Source of the DNA: CAXDOZ01 sp963991145
GTDB lineage: Bacteria > Bacteroidota > Bacteroidia > Chitinophagales > JABDMM01
Assembly (NCBI GenBank): GCA_963991145.1
Contig: CAXDOZ010000010.1
Coordinates: forward strand, 1 to 40,921
Length of the DNA: 40,921 nt
Reading direction: 5' to 3'
The translations under genes and the position numbers were made by a program. Positions 30,886 through 39,702 of this stretch are shown piece by piece; positions within the stretch are counted from its first letter, which is position 1, and every line of letters begins with the position of its first letter. The notes under the pieces were generated by a model that searched no databases, was not told the DNA's origin, and was given only the letters and a program-made list of their open reading frames with translations.

Positions 30886-32211
30886 TTAATCGAATTTTCG
30901 TCTTATGAACCATTTATCGTTAAAAGTGAAGTTAAAGCTGATTTTTGCGTAACTCTCCTCGAATAAACCCTGGCTTTGCGTTCCAGTTCGACCAAGGTCT
31001 ACAAGAAAGTTGATTTTAGTAAAAGCACCTCTAACTTTCTTTATAGGCATTCCAATTCCAAAAGTCATACCAAGTTGAGGTAAATCCTCCCCACGGAAGG
31101 TGTAATATGTCTGGCCAAGGTAAAATCCCATGCGGAGTTCGAGCAGATTTACAAAGTTGTTGTACTTCGGGTGCTTAGTGATAAACTCACCACCAAAGCT
31201 CAGTTTCCATGCATCGGTGATGTTGTTTACATTCTCGAGAGGTGATTTGATCTTCGACCATCTGGTATAGCTGAAGTCCATACCAAGAGTAGCTCTTCTC
31301 GTCTTTTCTATATCAAAGAAGCTAAAGGAAAAACCTAATCCAACAGTAGCCGGAATAACCAGAGCTCCTTGCTGATTATTTACGAATCTAAGAGTGTCCT
31401 GAACAATTGGTAATCCCACATTACTTAATGTATAGGTCTGCCAAACATCATCCACAAAGCTCTTTAGACTGACTCTCGAATTACCGTAGATTCCAGCAGT
31501 GAATTCATAAGTACGGTCATTCTGATTATCAAGATCCTCGTCTCTTACAGTGAATCGTTTGTGGTACTGGGCTCCAAGACTGTAAGTAAAGTCCTGGACA
31601 TTCATCGCCTGGAAGTTCCTCACGTTCAATGCCCCTGATCCGGGTTCAAATACAACACTTCCTCTGTAGGTAAGCGTCCCAAAGACAAAGCCGGCGTTCA
31701 AGCCAACACTGAAATCTCCGAAACGGACTCCATTCCCTATATAGAATTGATAAAGTGTACCATCTCCATCAAAAAGCTCTGCATATGGTCCATTCACGGT
31801 ATCTGTGACCGACCTGATATACTCATAGTTTACCCTGGAAAAAGGAACCAGCCCTACACTCAGACCCCACTTGTTCTCGATGATCGGAAATCCAAGAGCT
31901 ATATAGCCAATGGTTCCATCATTCATTTTATATAGAGTATCACTGCTTCGAAGTGTCACTCCCTGCCATTCTACTGAAATATCAAAAGCAGTAAAATTCA
32001 AAGCTGAAAGAGCAGCAGGGTTTCTGAAGTTTAGGTGAATATTGCTTCTGTATGCTGAGGAAATACCCATACTTCTTGGTATGGCGAAGTCCTGAGGAAG
32101 CAGCGTACCAATCCCATATCGCGTGTAAGGCGAGTTGACTTGAGCCTCAAGTGTGAGCCCGGTCAATAGTAATAAGAGCAAGCTTAAAAGCTTAGCTATG
32201 CTTCTCGGCAT
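30886..32211 (-). CDS. Outer-membrane beta-barrel protein (PorV/FadL-like)
   Basis: 441-aa protein with a signal peptide (about 1-23, ending LEAQ) and an all-beta pattern to the C-terminus (NDKWFIRRKFD). The early segment SPYTRYGIGTLLPQDFAIPR followed by HLNFRNPAALSAL contains the NPA turn seen in FadL- and PorV-like barrels. No transport substrate can be assigned. The start overlaps the coaX end by 20 nt and the stop is 2 nt before the TPR gene. This neighbour pair next to coaX is a recurring arrangement in Bacteroidota. Confidence 0.82.
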   Translation of the reverse strand: MPRSIAKLLSLLLLLLTGLTLEAQVNSPYTRYGIGTLLPQDFAIPRSMGISSAYRSNIHLNFRNPAALSALNFTAFDISVEWQGVTLRSSDTLYKMNDGTIGYIALGFPIIENKWGLSVGLVPFSRVNYEYIRSVTDTVNGPYAELFDGDGTLYQFYIGNGVRFGDFSVGLNAGFVFGTLTYRGSVVFEPGSGALNVRNFQAMNVQDFTYSLGAQYHKRFTVRDEDLDNQNDRTYEFTAGIYGNSRVSLKSFVDDVWQTYTLSNVGLPIVQDTLRFVNNQQGALVIPATVGLGFSFSFFDIEKTRRATLGMDFSYTRWSKIKSPLENVNNITDAWKLSFGGEFITKHPKYNNFVNLLELRMGFYLGQTYYTFRGEDLPQLGMTFGIGMPIKKVRGAFTKINFLVDLGRTGTQSQGLFEESYAKISFNFTFNDKWFIRRKFD

Positions 32212-32932
32212 TATAATTCAGGATTGTGTTTAAACCTTCCAGTACCAGATTTGGAGCGGCAAATATCTCACTTTTGAAACTACCATCAAACAGTGGAGCA
32301 TCTCCACCTGTAAGAAACACAAGACATTCTGGATACTGATGGCGAAAACGCTCGATTTGTCCGGCAATTTCACTGGCTGTTCCATTTAACACTCCTGAAT
32401 GAATAGAATTGACGGTGTCATGACCGATAAGCTCAGTGCTGACAGCACTTTCGGAAGATTGTAGCAAGGGTAAACGGGCAGTGAATTCATGCAGAGAACG
32501 ATATCTCATTTGTACTCCGGGACTAATAGCTCCTCCAAGGTATCTGGCATCAGCTGTTAAAAAATCATAAGTAATTGCAGTCCCGGCATCTATAACGAGA
32601 ATTGGCTTAGAAGGAAACCTTGAATAAGCGCCGGCAATGGCAGCGATTCGGTCCATTCCCAGGGTTTCTTTTGAGGAGTATTCATTTGAAAATGGCAGAG
32701 CTGTTTCCTTATCCAATTTCAAAAGCTCTACTGAGATGAATCCCCTTAATTTTTCAGATAGACCGGATTGTGAAACACTCAAAGATATCGCTCGATCAAA
32801 CCTCGAGCTGCTTAGCCAATCGTGAAAGTTCAGGTCGTCAATTCCGATAAAGACCTCTTGCTCTCTTATCTCATTACCTTCAAAGAGAGCTGCTTTCAAG
32901 CGGGTGTTTCCTATGTCAATTGCAAGATTCAA
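32192..32932 (-). CDS. coaX: Type III pantothenate kinase
   Basis: First step of coenzyme A synthesis: ATP-dependent phosphorylation of pantothenate in the cytoplasm; type III enzymes are not feedback-inhibited by CoA. The 246-aa protein has the ASKHA phosphate-1 motif AIDIGNTRLKAALFEG (4-19), GMDRIAAIAGA, the phosphate-2 motif VIDAGTAITYD (about 117-127), GGAISPGVQMR (about 136-146) and TGGDAPLF near the C-terminus. The gene abuts the CapA-SPOR gene (0-nt gap) and overlaps the next by 20 nt, so it is embedded in an envelope operon rather than with other coenzyme genes. Confidence 0.95.
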   Translation of the reverse strand: MNLAIDIGNTRLKAALFEGNEIREQEVFIGIDDLNFHDWLSSSRFDRAISLSVSQSGLSEKLRGFISVELLKLDKETALPFSNEYSSKETLGMDRIAAIAGAYSRFPSKPILVIDAGTAITYDFLTADARYLGGAISPGVQMRYRSLHEFTARLPLLQSSESAVSTELIGHDTVNSIHSGVLNGTASEIAGQIERFRHQYPECLVFLTGGDAPLFDGSFKSEIFAAPNLVLEGLNTILNYNAEKHS

Positions 32933-34804
32933 CTAGAGCTCAAAGATATTCTTAATCCGCTCTCCCTGAACATACATAACTATAAAGGCATCTTTGTTTC
33001 CTCCTGCTCTGACATTGGCGCAGGTCCTTTTGATCTCCTCTAAACTTGGAGTTTCCCCAAGCACATACTTGAAAAAGCCATTCTCTTTAACAACTTCATA
33101 TCCCTGGAGATGGGTGTTTACTGCTGTATTTACATCAATCTTCTTGTTAGCAGCCATAAACTGTACTCTGTAAATGGTATCAAAGATCTTTGGGGTACTT
33201 GTGGGCAGAGGTAGCATCACAGTATCTATTGAGCGCTCCTTTGCAGGAACAGCCACGATCATATCATCGTAGTAGCCCTTTGGAGGAGGCACTCCTGCAT
33301 CAGCTTCGTAACTTGGCTGGTAAAGTTGATCATTAGACATATAGATCTTCTTGCCGTCAAGACCAATCTGGCCGATAGGCCTAAACTCACGCATAACGTC
33401 CATTGCAATTGGCTCCGGCGGAGTTCTTACCTGCTCGATCTTCAGGAACCTCTTTTGACGGTAAATTGGATTCCCCTTGTTATCATAACCAAGAATTTCT
33501 TCATTAGGTCTTTGTTCTTCTTCAGCAGCGATCTGCATTTCTACCGGCTCTCCTGTGAACTCAGGGTCGATCTCTTCCGACTCTATTTCACTAACTGCCA
33601 AAGGATCTGCCGCAATAGGAGGGTCATGAGTTAAGGTCGCTTTGGTCACTCTTCGCTCAGCAATCTGAAGGTGCTCTTCAAAATCAGCCAGCGTTTCGTC
33701 GCTTAGGTAATATTGGATCTCGTAGCTACCATTATTCAATTGCAATCGAGTATTTGCTCCATGCAGTTCCAGCTTAGTGCGGTCAACATCGGCAAGGGCA
33801 TAAGTGATTCTATCAGCCTCAATTTCAGAAACCGGAAGAATCACATATCGCTCAGCTTCTTCCCTGTCGACCCAGGTTGGAAGGAAGCCATAATCCTGAA
33901 TAGCCACATCACCATTGCCGGTTCTTTCAAGCACGATCTCGAAGATCAAACCTCCCTGAGTGTACTTACCCGAGAAATCAGAGATGAAGTTTCCAAGTGA
34001 GTAGACTATTAATCCGGGATTATTCTTCACTGGGCCCAGATAGCCTCTTTTATCAATTGTTTGCACTACGTGCGGATGGGCGCCTACCACGAAATCCGCT
34101 CCATTATCGTAAAGGAACTCTGCTAAGATCCTCTGTCTGCTAGAAGGGTAATTCTTGTACTCGTTTCCCCAGTGCATATAAGTGATAATGAAATCCGGCT
34201 CCATTTCTTTTGCCTTCTCAAGATCTGCTTTGATCTGATCTTCAAAAGCCCTGTTCAAAATGTAAGGTGCCGGGACCGGAAGGATATTAACTATGTCGGT
34301 ATAGGCAAGAACCGCAATCCTAAAACCCTTCTCATTTACGATATAGGGATAAGTTAAATCTCTGGACTCTTGATTGAGAAAGGTACCAGTGTGGTCGATT
34401 CCAAAAGAATCAAGCACCTTGATCGTGCGCTCCATTCCATGACCGAAATGATCCACAGAATGATTATTTGCTGTAATCAATAAGTTAAAACCTGCTCTCT
34501 TTAATGCCAGGGCAAACTCATCTGGAGAATTGAATCTTGGCCAGCCACGGTATTGGCTATACTCGGTTCCTGCAAGGGTAGTTTCCAGATTTCCAATGGT
34601 AAGATCTCCTAGGTTTAGGATAGGCTGAATGGCCTGAAAGCAATCTGAATAATCGTAGCTATTTGTTGCAGGATTGTAGGCGGCGTCCAGTTGCTCCCGA
34701 TGTTGCATCAGATCACCGACCAACTGGATCTTGAAGGTCTCCTGTGCCACAAGAGGTGTGACAAGGAAAATGAAAAAACTAACTAACCAATGCCTCAATC
34801 TCAT
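32933..34804 (-). CDS. CapA-family metallophosphatase-like protein with C-terminal SPOR-like domain
   Basis: 623 aa, exported (signal about 1-20, TPLVAQE). Residues 24-310 form the CapA/PgsA domain with its motifs: GDLMQH (29-34), NLETTLAG, NNHSVDHFG, YMHWGNEY, GAHPHVVQ and YSLGNFISDF. CapA proteins take part in poly-gamma-glutamate or polysaccharide handling. After a linker (about 390-540, Pro/Glu-rich, with 'NKGNPIYRQ' and 'LDGKKIYMS' phrases) comes a SPOR-like fold at about 545-620 (YRVQFMAANKKID ... AFIVMYVQGERI), which in Bacteroidota usually binds peptidoglycan denuded of stem peptides. The start overlaps the preceding gene by 26 nt. The fusion suggests septal or wall-associated action. 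Confidence 0.87.
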   Translation of the reverse strand: MRLRHWLVSFFIFLVTPLVAQETFKIQLVGDLMQHREQLDAAYNPATNSYDYSDCFQAIQPILNLGDLTIGNLETTLAGTEYSQYRGWPRFNSPDEFALALKRAGFNLLITANNHSVDHFGHGMERTIKVLDSFGIDHTGTFLNQESRDLTYPYIVNEKGFRIAVLAYTDIVNILPVPAPYILNRAFEDQIKADLEKAKEMEPDFIITYMHWGNEYKNYPSSRQRILAEFLYDNGADFVVGAHPHVVQTIDKRGYLGPVKNNPGLIVYSLGNFISDFSGKYTQGGLIFEIVLERTGNGDVAIQDYGFLPTWVDREEAERYVILPVSEIEADRITYALADVDRTKLELHGANTRLQLNNGSYEIQYYLSDETLADFEEHLQIAERRVTKATLTHDPPIAADPLAVSEIESEEIDPEFTGEPVEMQIAAEEEQRPNEEILGYDNKGNPIYRQKRFLKIEQVRTPPEPIAMDVMREFRPIGQIGLDGKKIYMSNDQLYQPSYEADAGVPPPKGYYDDMIVAVPAKERSIDTVMLPLPTSTPKIFDTIYRVQFMAANKKIDVNTAVNTHLQGYEVVKENGFFKYVLGETPSLEEIKRTCANVRAGGNKDAFIVMYVQGERIKNIFEL

Positions 34805-35441
34805 CTGATTGATAAACTTTTAACTGTTCACTGCTCTCCTTCGCTGACAGCAGCATTGCCTTTGCAACTGTTTTACCTTGAATAGCTCTGTATTTTTTAA
34901 ATGGACCAATCATCAATGGGCTAAAAACACCCATGAAAAGCTTTGCCATTTCCTCACCGCTTCGGTACTCTTTTCTCTCGCCCAATAATAATGACGGTTG
35001 AAAGATCTGAAGAGATGGGTATCTCATTGCTTTTAATTCCTGCTCGACCTCACCTTTTACTTTATTGTAAAAAACCATTGAGCCGGAATCCGAGCCCAGG
35101 GCAGTTACAATGGAAAAGATCTGAACTCCATTCTCAATTCCAATCCTTGCTGCTTTTAGCGGATATTCTCGATCCACCAGTTTAAAAGCTGCCTTGCTCC
35201 CGGCATTCCTTATCGTGGTGCCAAGACAACAGAATATCACATCACCTTTAATTGCTTCTTTAAGAGAATCATCATCGGAAAAATCCACAATGATCTGATT
35301 CAGCTTAGGGTCTTTTACTTCTAATGGTCTTCTTACTAAAGCTCTTACTTCTTCGAAATAGGAATCAGCAAGAAGTAATTGAAGCAACTCTGAACCAATC
35401 AGCCCGGAGGCTCCTAATAGAACAGCGGTTTGAGTTTGCAT
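34779..35441 (-). CDS. NAD(P)-binding Rossmann-fold protein (atypical SDR / HTATIP2-like)
   Basis: 220-aa cytoplasmic protein of the atypical short-chain dehydrogenase group. The nucleotide-binding GASGLIGSELL (10-20) starts the fold; CCLGTTIRNAGSKAAF and the catalytic-type YNKVKGEVE (Tyr-x-x-x-Lys) follow, and the substrate-side PSLLLGERKEYRSGE closes it. This pattern matches HTATIP2/TIP30-like oxidoreductases. Substrate unknown. It heads the capA-coaX operon: a -7 box at 35446-35453 lies only 4 nt upstream of the ATG, so the mRNA may be leaderless. Confidence 0.88.
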   Translation of the reverse strand: MQTQTAVLLGASGLIGSELLQLLLADSYFEEVRALVRRPLEVKDPKLNQIIVDFSDDDSLKEAIKGDVIFCCLGTTIRNAGSKAAFKLVDREYPLKAARIGIENGVQIFSIVTALGSDSGSMVFYNKVKGEVEQELKAMRYPSLQIFQPSLLLGERKEYRSGEEMAKLFMGVFSPLMIGPFKKYRAIQGKTVAKAMLLSAKESSEQLKVYQSDEIEALVS

Positions 35442-35445
35442 AAGA

Positions 35446-35453
35446 CAAAGCTA
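35446..35453 (-). promoter_or_regulatory. Putative -7 box TAGCTTTG immediately before the SDR-like gene
   Basis: Exact TAnnTTTG on the minus strand, 4 nt before the start codon. No clear -33 TTG. If used, transcription would start at about the A of the ATG. Confidence 0.4.
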
Positions 35454-35493
35454 GCCAATATCTGCTCTGAGAATATACGAGGCATTGTCAAAT

Positions 35494-36294
35494 ATGTTCC
35501 TGAAGGGGCTTTGGGAAAAGCACTATTTTGACGCAGTGGAAATTCATCAGGCCTTTATTGTTTTTGGTGTCGGCCTGGCGGCCGGATTTGTAAACATCCT
35601 CGCGGCTGGAGGTTCACTTCTCACATTACCTGTTCTTATTCAGGATATCGGGCTCCCATCAGCAACAGCAAATGGTACAAACAGGGTTGCCATTTTCCTT
35701 CAAAATATCTTCGCTTTAAAAGGATTCAAAAGCAAGGGAATCAATGTTTTCCCCTTCGCCTGGTGGCTTGGTGGAGCAGCTTTACTAGGTGCAATTCCAG
35801 GTGCGATCCTGGCGGTAGAAATTCCCGATGAGTACTTCAATAAGATCCTTGCAGTTGTGCTGGTCAGTGTGGGTCTGCTTCTCTTTTTTCAGCCCATGAA
35901 GAAGTACGAGGCAAATCCAGACCTAATGTTCAGTAAGGATAAGCTTCCATTCACGCTCCCTACATTTTTTCTGATTGGAGTCTATGGAGGATTTATTCAG
36001 GCTGGAGTTGGTTTCCTGATCGTCTCAGCTCTGCTTATCATTAATTCCTTCAATCTGGTTTATGCTAATGCTGCAAAAGTGAGTACTGTATTGATCTACA
36101 CTTTTGTTGCTCTTGGTATCTTCATCTTCAATGGAAAGGTTGATTGGCTATATGGTTTAACACTAGCGGCCGGCAATTCCATAGGAGGATATTTTGCCAG
36201 CCGCTGGTCAGTTAAGATCGGAGATAAGTACATCCGGATCTTTATGTTGGTGGTGATCGTCTTTATGGCGATCAGACTATATCTCTATTCTTAA
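35494..36294 (+). CDS. TauE/SafE-family sulfite/organosulfonate exporter-like permease
   Basis: From MFLKGLWEKHYFDAVE the protein is 266 aa (a TTG start three codons earlier is also open). It has about seven to eight membrane helices with the inverted-repeat TauE/SafE pattern (AAGFVNILAAGGSLLTLPVLI; GVYGGFIQAGVGFLIVSALL; LTLAAGNSIGGYFASR). The family exports sulfite, sulfoacetate and similar anions; substrate here is unknown. Divergent from the SDR-like gene by 52 nt; convergent with the M16 gene, sharing TTAA at their stops. Confidence 0.9.
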   Translation: MFLKGLWEKHYFDAVEIHQAFIVFGVGLAAGFVNILAAGGSLLTLPVLIQDIGLPSATANGTNRVAIFLQNIFALKGFKSKGINVFPFAWWLGGAALLGAIPGAILAVEIPDEYFNKILAVVLVSVGLLLFFQPMKKYEANPDLMFSKDKLPFTLPTFFLIGVYGGFIQAGVGFLIVSALLIINSFNLVYANAAKVSTVLIYTFVALGIFIFNGKVDWLYGLTLAAGNSIGGYFASRWSVKIGDKYIRIFMLVVIVFMAIRLYLYS

Positions 36295-39116
36295 GTCCCT
36301 TCTGGATACATTACGATCTGAATCCTTTGTCCACTATTGAAGAAGCTGTTTGCCGTTTGCTGCACCATTTCAGGAGTGACTCCGTCAACATAGCTTCCGT
36401 AATCCAGGATCTGGAGCGGATCTTCTCCTGCCATATAATATTGGCTTAGTGCACTCAGCCACCAGCTGTTCTCCTCAAGATCAGTTTCTCTTTGACGGCG
36501 TTGAGTTTCCTGGATCTTGAGGATGTTATCCGATGAAGGACCTTCAGATTTTAGTTTGGCAATCTCTGCTTCGGCAGTTGCAATTAGCTCGTCAACGTTA
36601 TCAGGACTGCAACTCCACATGATGTTACACATATATTTTCCGCTTGGGAACATCTGAACATCAGGGTAAACCTGCACTCCGTAAACACCTCCCATATCTT
36701 CTCGCATTGACTCGCGAAGCATAATATCCAAGATATCCATGGTGCTATAAAGAGCATATCGATTGCTGAAATCATAGGTCATGTCTCCATGATAAACCAG
36801 CATAACCTGGCTCTTAGGCTCAGTTCCTTTATTTAGCTGAAATTGAGCATTGCCATTTGGTGGTCCATAAGTGTATGGTCCAAAGTCTTCTTCTTTTGCC
36901 TCTGGAAGACCTCCAATGTACATGCTCACCATTGGCTCGATCTCGTTGGGATCAAAACTTCCTACGAAGAGGTAGGTAAAGTCCGCATCACCGAATCGCT
37001 CATTATATGCCTCCATTGCCATGTCAAGGTCGATAGCACCCATTTGATCTTCATCGGGAAGTAGTTGCCCTCTAATGCTACCGTCAGAGGTGATCTTGGC
37101 AGCTTCGAGATAGAAGTAGAAATCAGGATTGGAAGCGAGACTTCCCATCATGATATTGACCTGGCTCATTAAAGAGCTGAATGCCGTTTCATCTTTTCTT
37201 GGAGCAGTGTGATACATATAGATCATCTGAAGAGCAGTCTCAAAATCATCGGGAGTAGATGAGCCCGAGATCCCCTCAGTGTAATCGTCGATAAAAGGAG
37301 CTACCTGCACCTGCTTACCTGCAATCCATTTTTGCATATCTGTTGGTGACATTTCACCAAGTCCACTTTCATAGATGATATCGCTGGCCCATGTAGCAGA
37401 CCAGTACTCATCATCTGCATATAATGAACTTCCTCCCATGCTGTAGCTTGAGAATAAGATCTCATCATTCTTAAAATCGGTTGGTTTCAATACCACTGTA
37501 GCTCCGTTTGAATATTCCCAAACAGTGATTCCAAGCTCATCGATAGTCGAAGTGCTGGTGATCACACCAGGCTCTGGAATCTCAGTAAGAAGGTCACCTC
37601 CTACAAATGAATCTTCGTATGGATCAATGTCGAGAGTCTTGACCTCAGAGATCATTGCAAGTACATCCTCTTCATTAGGGAACATGGATTCAGCATCAGA
37701 AGGGCCGGTAATGATCACGGCTGCGTTGTCTTCTGAGATCCATTCGCCCGCCAGGGCATTAACATCATCAAGAGTGATATCTGGAATAAGCGCATTTGCC
37801 AATTCATAAGATCTTTCTACCCCAGGAGCAGCAGATCCCTCTAGGAAATGGCTAACCAAAGGCCAAACTAATGTTCCTGAATTGATCTTATCTCTTTCAT
37901 TGTATGACTTCTCATAGTCGCTTAGCATTTCCTCCTTCACTCTGTCGAGCTCGCTTTGATTGAAGCCATGACGAAGAATTCTTTCATTCTCTATCAATGC
38001 CGTCATTAATCCCGCATTGACCTTTTCTTCTGAAACAGTAAGTGAAACTGAGTAGGCATCCTGGCCTCCGAGGAATTCAGAATAGCCGCCATAAGCGCTG
38101 GCAAATGGAGGATCTTCCTGCAATTTGATCTCTTCAAATCTTTGGTAAAGCATTGAGGCATACATATCGGCAACTAGCTCATCGCGGAAGTCTCCAATTG
38201 TAATCATCTCTTTTGCCGGGTGCTTATAAAGCAATTCAATATCGGTGCTGCTTGCTTCAGGATCAGTTATGATAGCGACCTTGGTTCCTTCATAATCCGG
38301 AATACCATAATCGACTCTTTCAGGTCCTTCTGTTGCCGGCATTCCCGAAAATTGGTCGATGATGCGTTGCTCCATCTCATCCATATCGAAGTCTCCAACC
38401 ACGATCAAACCCATTAGATCCGGGCGATACCAGTCATTGTAGAATCTTGTAAGAGATTCATAATGGAAGGTGTCAAGTAAGATTGGATCTCCGATTGGAA
38501 GTCTTTCCGCATATTGAGAACCTTCAAGAACTACCGGAAGGTACTCGTAGGTCATTCTCATATCCGGACCTAAGGAAGAACGCCACTCTTCGATCACTAC
38601 GCCTCTTTCATCATCGATCATCTCAGGTTCGAAGCTTACGAGATGGGCCCAATCTTCAAGAACCTGAAGTCCATTGTCAAGGATCTCTGCTGAATCAGTT
38701 GGCAGCTTTAGCATGTAAACCGTTTCATCGAAGCTTGTGTAGGCATTGAGGTGTGCCCCAAAGTTCACCCCAATGGATTCCAGATAATCAACCAGTTCAT
38801 TTTTTTCAAAGTTCGCTGAACCGTTGAAGCACATGTGCTCAACAAAGTGAGCGAGACCAAGTTGGTCTTCTGCTTCCAGAATGGACCCGGCATTGATTGC
38901 CAGGCGGAACTCTGCTCTGTTCTCTGGTTTCTGGTTATACATTAAATAGTACTTCATCCCATTCTCAAGCTCTCCCGTTCTTACAAGTGGGTTAAGCTCG
39001 AGTTCTGCATTGAGATCAATACTTGACTCTCCTTCCTCGTCATTGCTTTTGTTTCCGCAAGAGGAAAAGATCAGTGTGAAGCCCAATAGGCTTAAAAAAA
39101 GAAGGTTGGTTTTCAT
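36291..39116 (-). CDS. M16-family zinc metallopeptidase lipoprotein
   Basis: 941-aa pitrilysin-type protease with two tandem M16 halves. The lipoprotein signal ends at Cys20 (LIFSSCGN). The active half has the inverted zinc motif HFVEH (His90, Glu93, His94) and the third ligand Glu170 exactly 76 residues later (MIDDERGVV), followed by EEWRS. The second half (about 500-941) lacks HxxEH and is structural. Residues 21-45 are acidic linker. Substrates are probably peptides in the periplasm. It lies 6 nt after the EGF-like lipoprotein gene, so the two form an operon; the M16 stop shares TTAA with the convergent permease gene. Confidence 0.94.
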   Translation of the reverse strand: MKTNLLFLSLLGFTLIFSSCGNKSNDEEGESSIDLNAELELNPLVRTGELENGMKYYLMYNQKPENRAEFRLAINAGSILEAEDQLGLAHFVEHMCFNGSANFEKNELVDYLESIGVNFGAHLNAYTSFDETVYMLKLPTDSAEILDNGLQVLEDWAHLVSFEPEMIDDERGVVIEEWRSSLGPDMRMTYEYLPVVLEGSQYAERLPIGDPILLDTFHYESLTRFYNDWYRPDLMGLIVVGDFDMDEMEQRIIDQFSGMPATEGPERVDYGIPDYEGTKVAIITDPEASSTDIELLYKHPAKEMITIGDFRDELVADMYASMLYQRFEEIKLQEDPPFASAYGGYSEFLGGQDAYSVSLTVSEEKVNAGLMTALIENERILRHGFNQSELDRVKEEMLSDYEKSYNERDKINSGTLVWPLVSHFLEGSAAPGVERSYELANALIPDITLDDVNALAGEWISEDNAAVIITGPSDAESMFPNEEDVLAMISEVKTLDIDPYEDSFVGGDLLTEIPEPGVITSTSTIDELGITVWEYSNGATVVLKPTDFKNDEILFSSYSMGGSSLYADDEYWSATWASDIIYESGLGEMSPTDMQKWIAGKQVQVAPFIDDYTEGISGSSTPDDFETALQMIYMYHTAPRKDETAFSSLMSQVNIMMGSLASNPDFYFYLEAAKITSDGSIRGQLLPDEDQMGAIDLDMAMEAYNERFGDADFTYLFVGSFDPNEIEPMVSMYIGGLPEAKEEDFGPYTYGPPNGNAQFQLNKGTEPKSQVMLVYHGDMTYDFSNRYALYSTMDILDIMLRESMREDMGGVYGVQVYPDVQMFPSGKYMCNIMWSCSPDNVDELIATAEAEIAKLKSEGPSSDNILKIQETQRRQRETDLEENSWWLSALSQYYMAGEDPLQILDYGSYVDGVTPEMVQQTANSFFNSGQRIQIVMYPEGT

Positions 39117-39122
39117 GACTCT

Positions 39123-39620
39123 TTATTTAAAGTAGATGAAGGTGCATTGCCCACCTCCATTGAATCCGAAATATTGAATATCCAGGCTGATCTGGTTTGA
39201 AGCAGGATTGTAGAATCCCTGTCCGTCAACAGTATTTGCTCCAACTACCTGGCCCTGAAATTGAATTAGATTTCCCCGATTCGTCCTATCTGTAAAGATA
39301 TTGGCATTTAGAGGGAGCCCTGAATTCATGAAGTTATTGATCACAATGATTGATGGGTCACCAAATGGATCTGCTGTGATCTGAGAAACATGGCTTGGCA
39401 CAAAACCTTGCACGCAACCCGGAGAAACCTGCCAGGTGCCAATGTACTTATCGGCGGCAAGGTCTTCACAATTATCACCTTCGTATCCATCCCAACAAAA
39501 GCATCTGCCATTGACGCAATTTGATCTGGAGCCACAAACAACACCCTCACATCCATTACTTCCACATCCTGCAAAAATCATCATGCAAAGCAGAATTGGA
39601 AGAAGCTTAAAATCAATCAT
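39123..39620 (-). CDS. Small lipoprotein with one EGF-like domain
   Basis: 165 aa. A lipoprotein signal ends at Cys19 (FAGCGSN). Residues 24-51 hold six cysteines (24, 29, 35, 40, 42, 51) in EGF-like spacing, with GYEGDNC as the typical end. The rest (56-165) is a beta-rich domain of the lipocalin-like kind (DKYIGTWQVSPGC ... SLDIQYFGFNGGGQCTFIYF) with a second cysteine pair. EGF modules in bacterial lipoproteins occur sporadically in Bacteroidota; role unknown. Co-transcribed with the M16 peptidase. A -7 box TAGTTTTG (39625-39632) lies 4 nt upstream of its ATG. Confidence 0.82.
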   Translation of the reverse strand: MIDFKLLPILLCMMIFAGCGSNGCEGVVCGSRSNCVNGRCFCWDGYEGDNCEDLAADKYIGTWQVSPGCVQGFVPSHVSQITADPFGDPSIIVINNFMNSGLPLNANIFTDRTNRGNLIQFQGQVVGANTVDGQGFYNPASNQISLDIQYFGFNGGGQCTFIYFK

Positions 39621-39624
39621 TTCT

Positions 39625-39632
39625 CAAAACTA
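39625..39632 (-). promoter_or_regulatory. Putative -7 box TAGTTTTG before the EGF-like lipoprotein gene
   Basis: Exact TAnnTTTG on the minus strand, 4 nt before the start codon; the -33 element is not evident. Confidence 0.4.
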
Positions 39633-39702
39633 GTTAATTCAGTAAGTCTCTTTGTTATTTGAAAACGACAGCCATTTACTATTTTCCTTCAAAATTTGAA
39701 TA

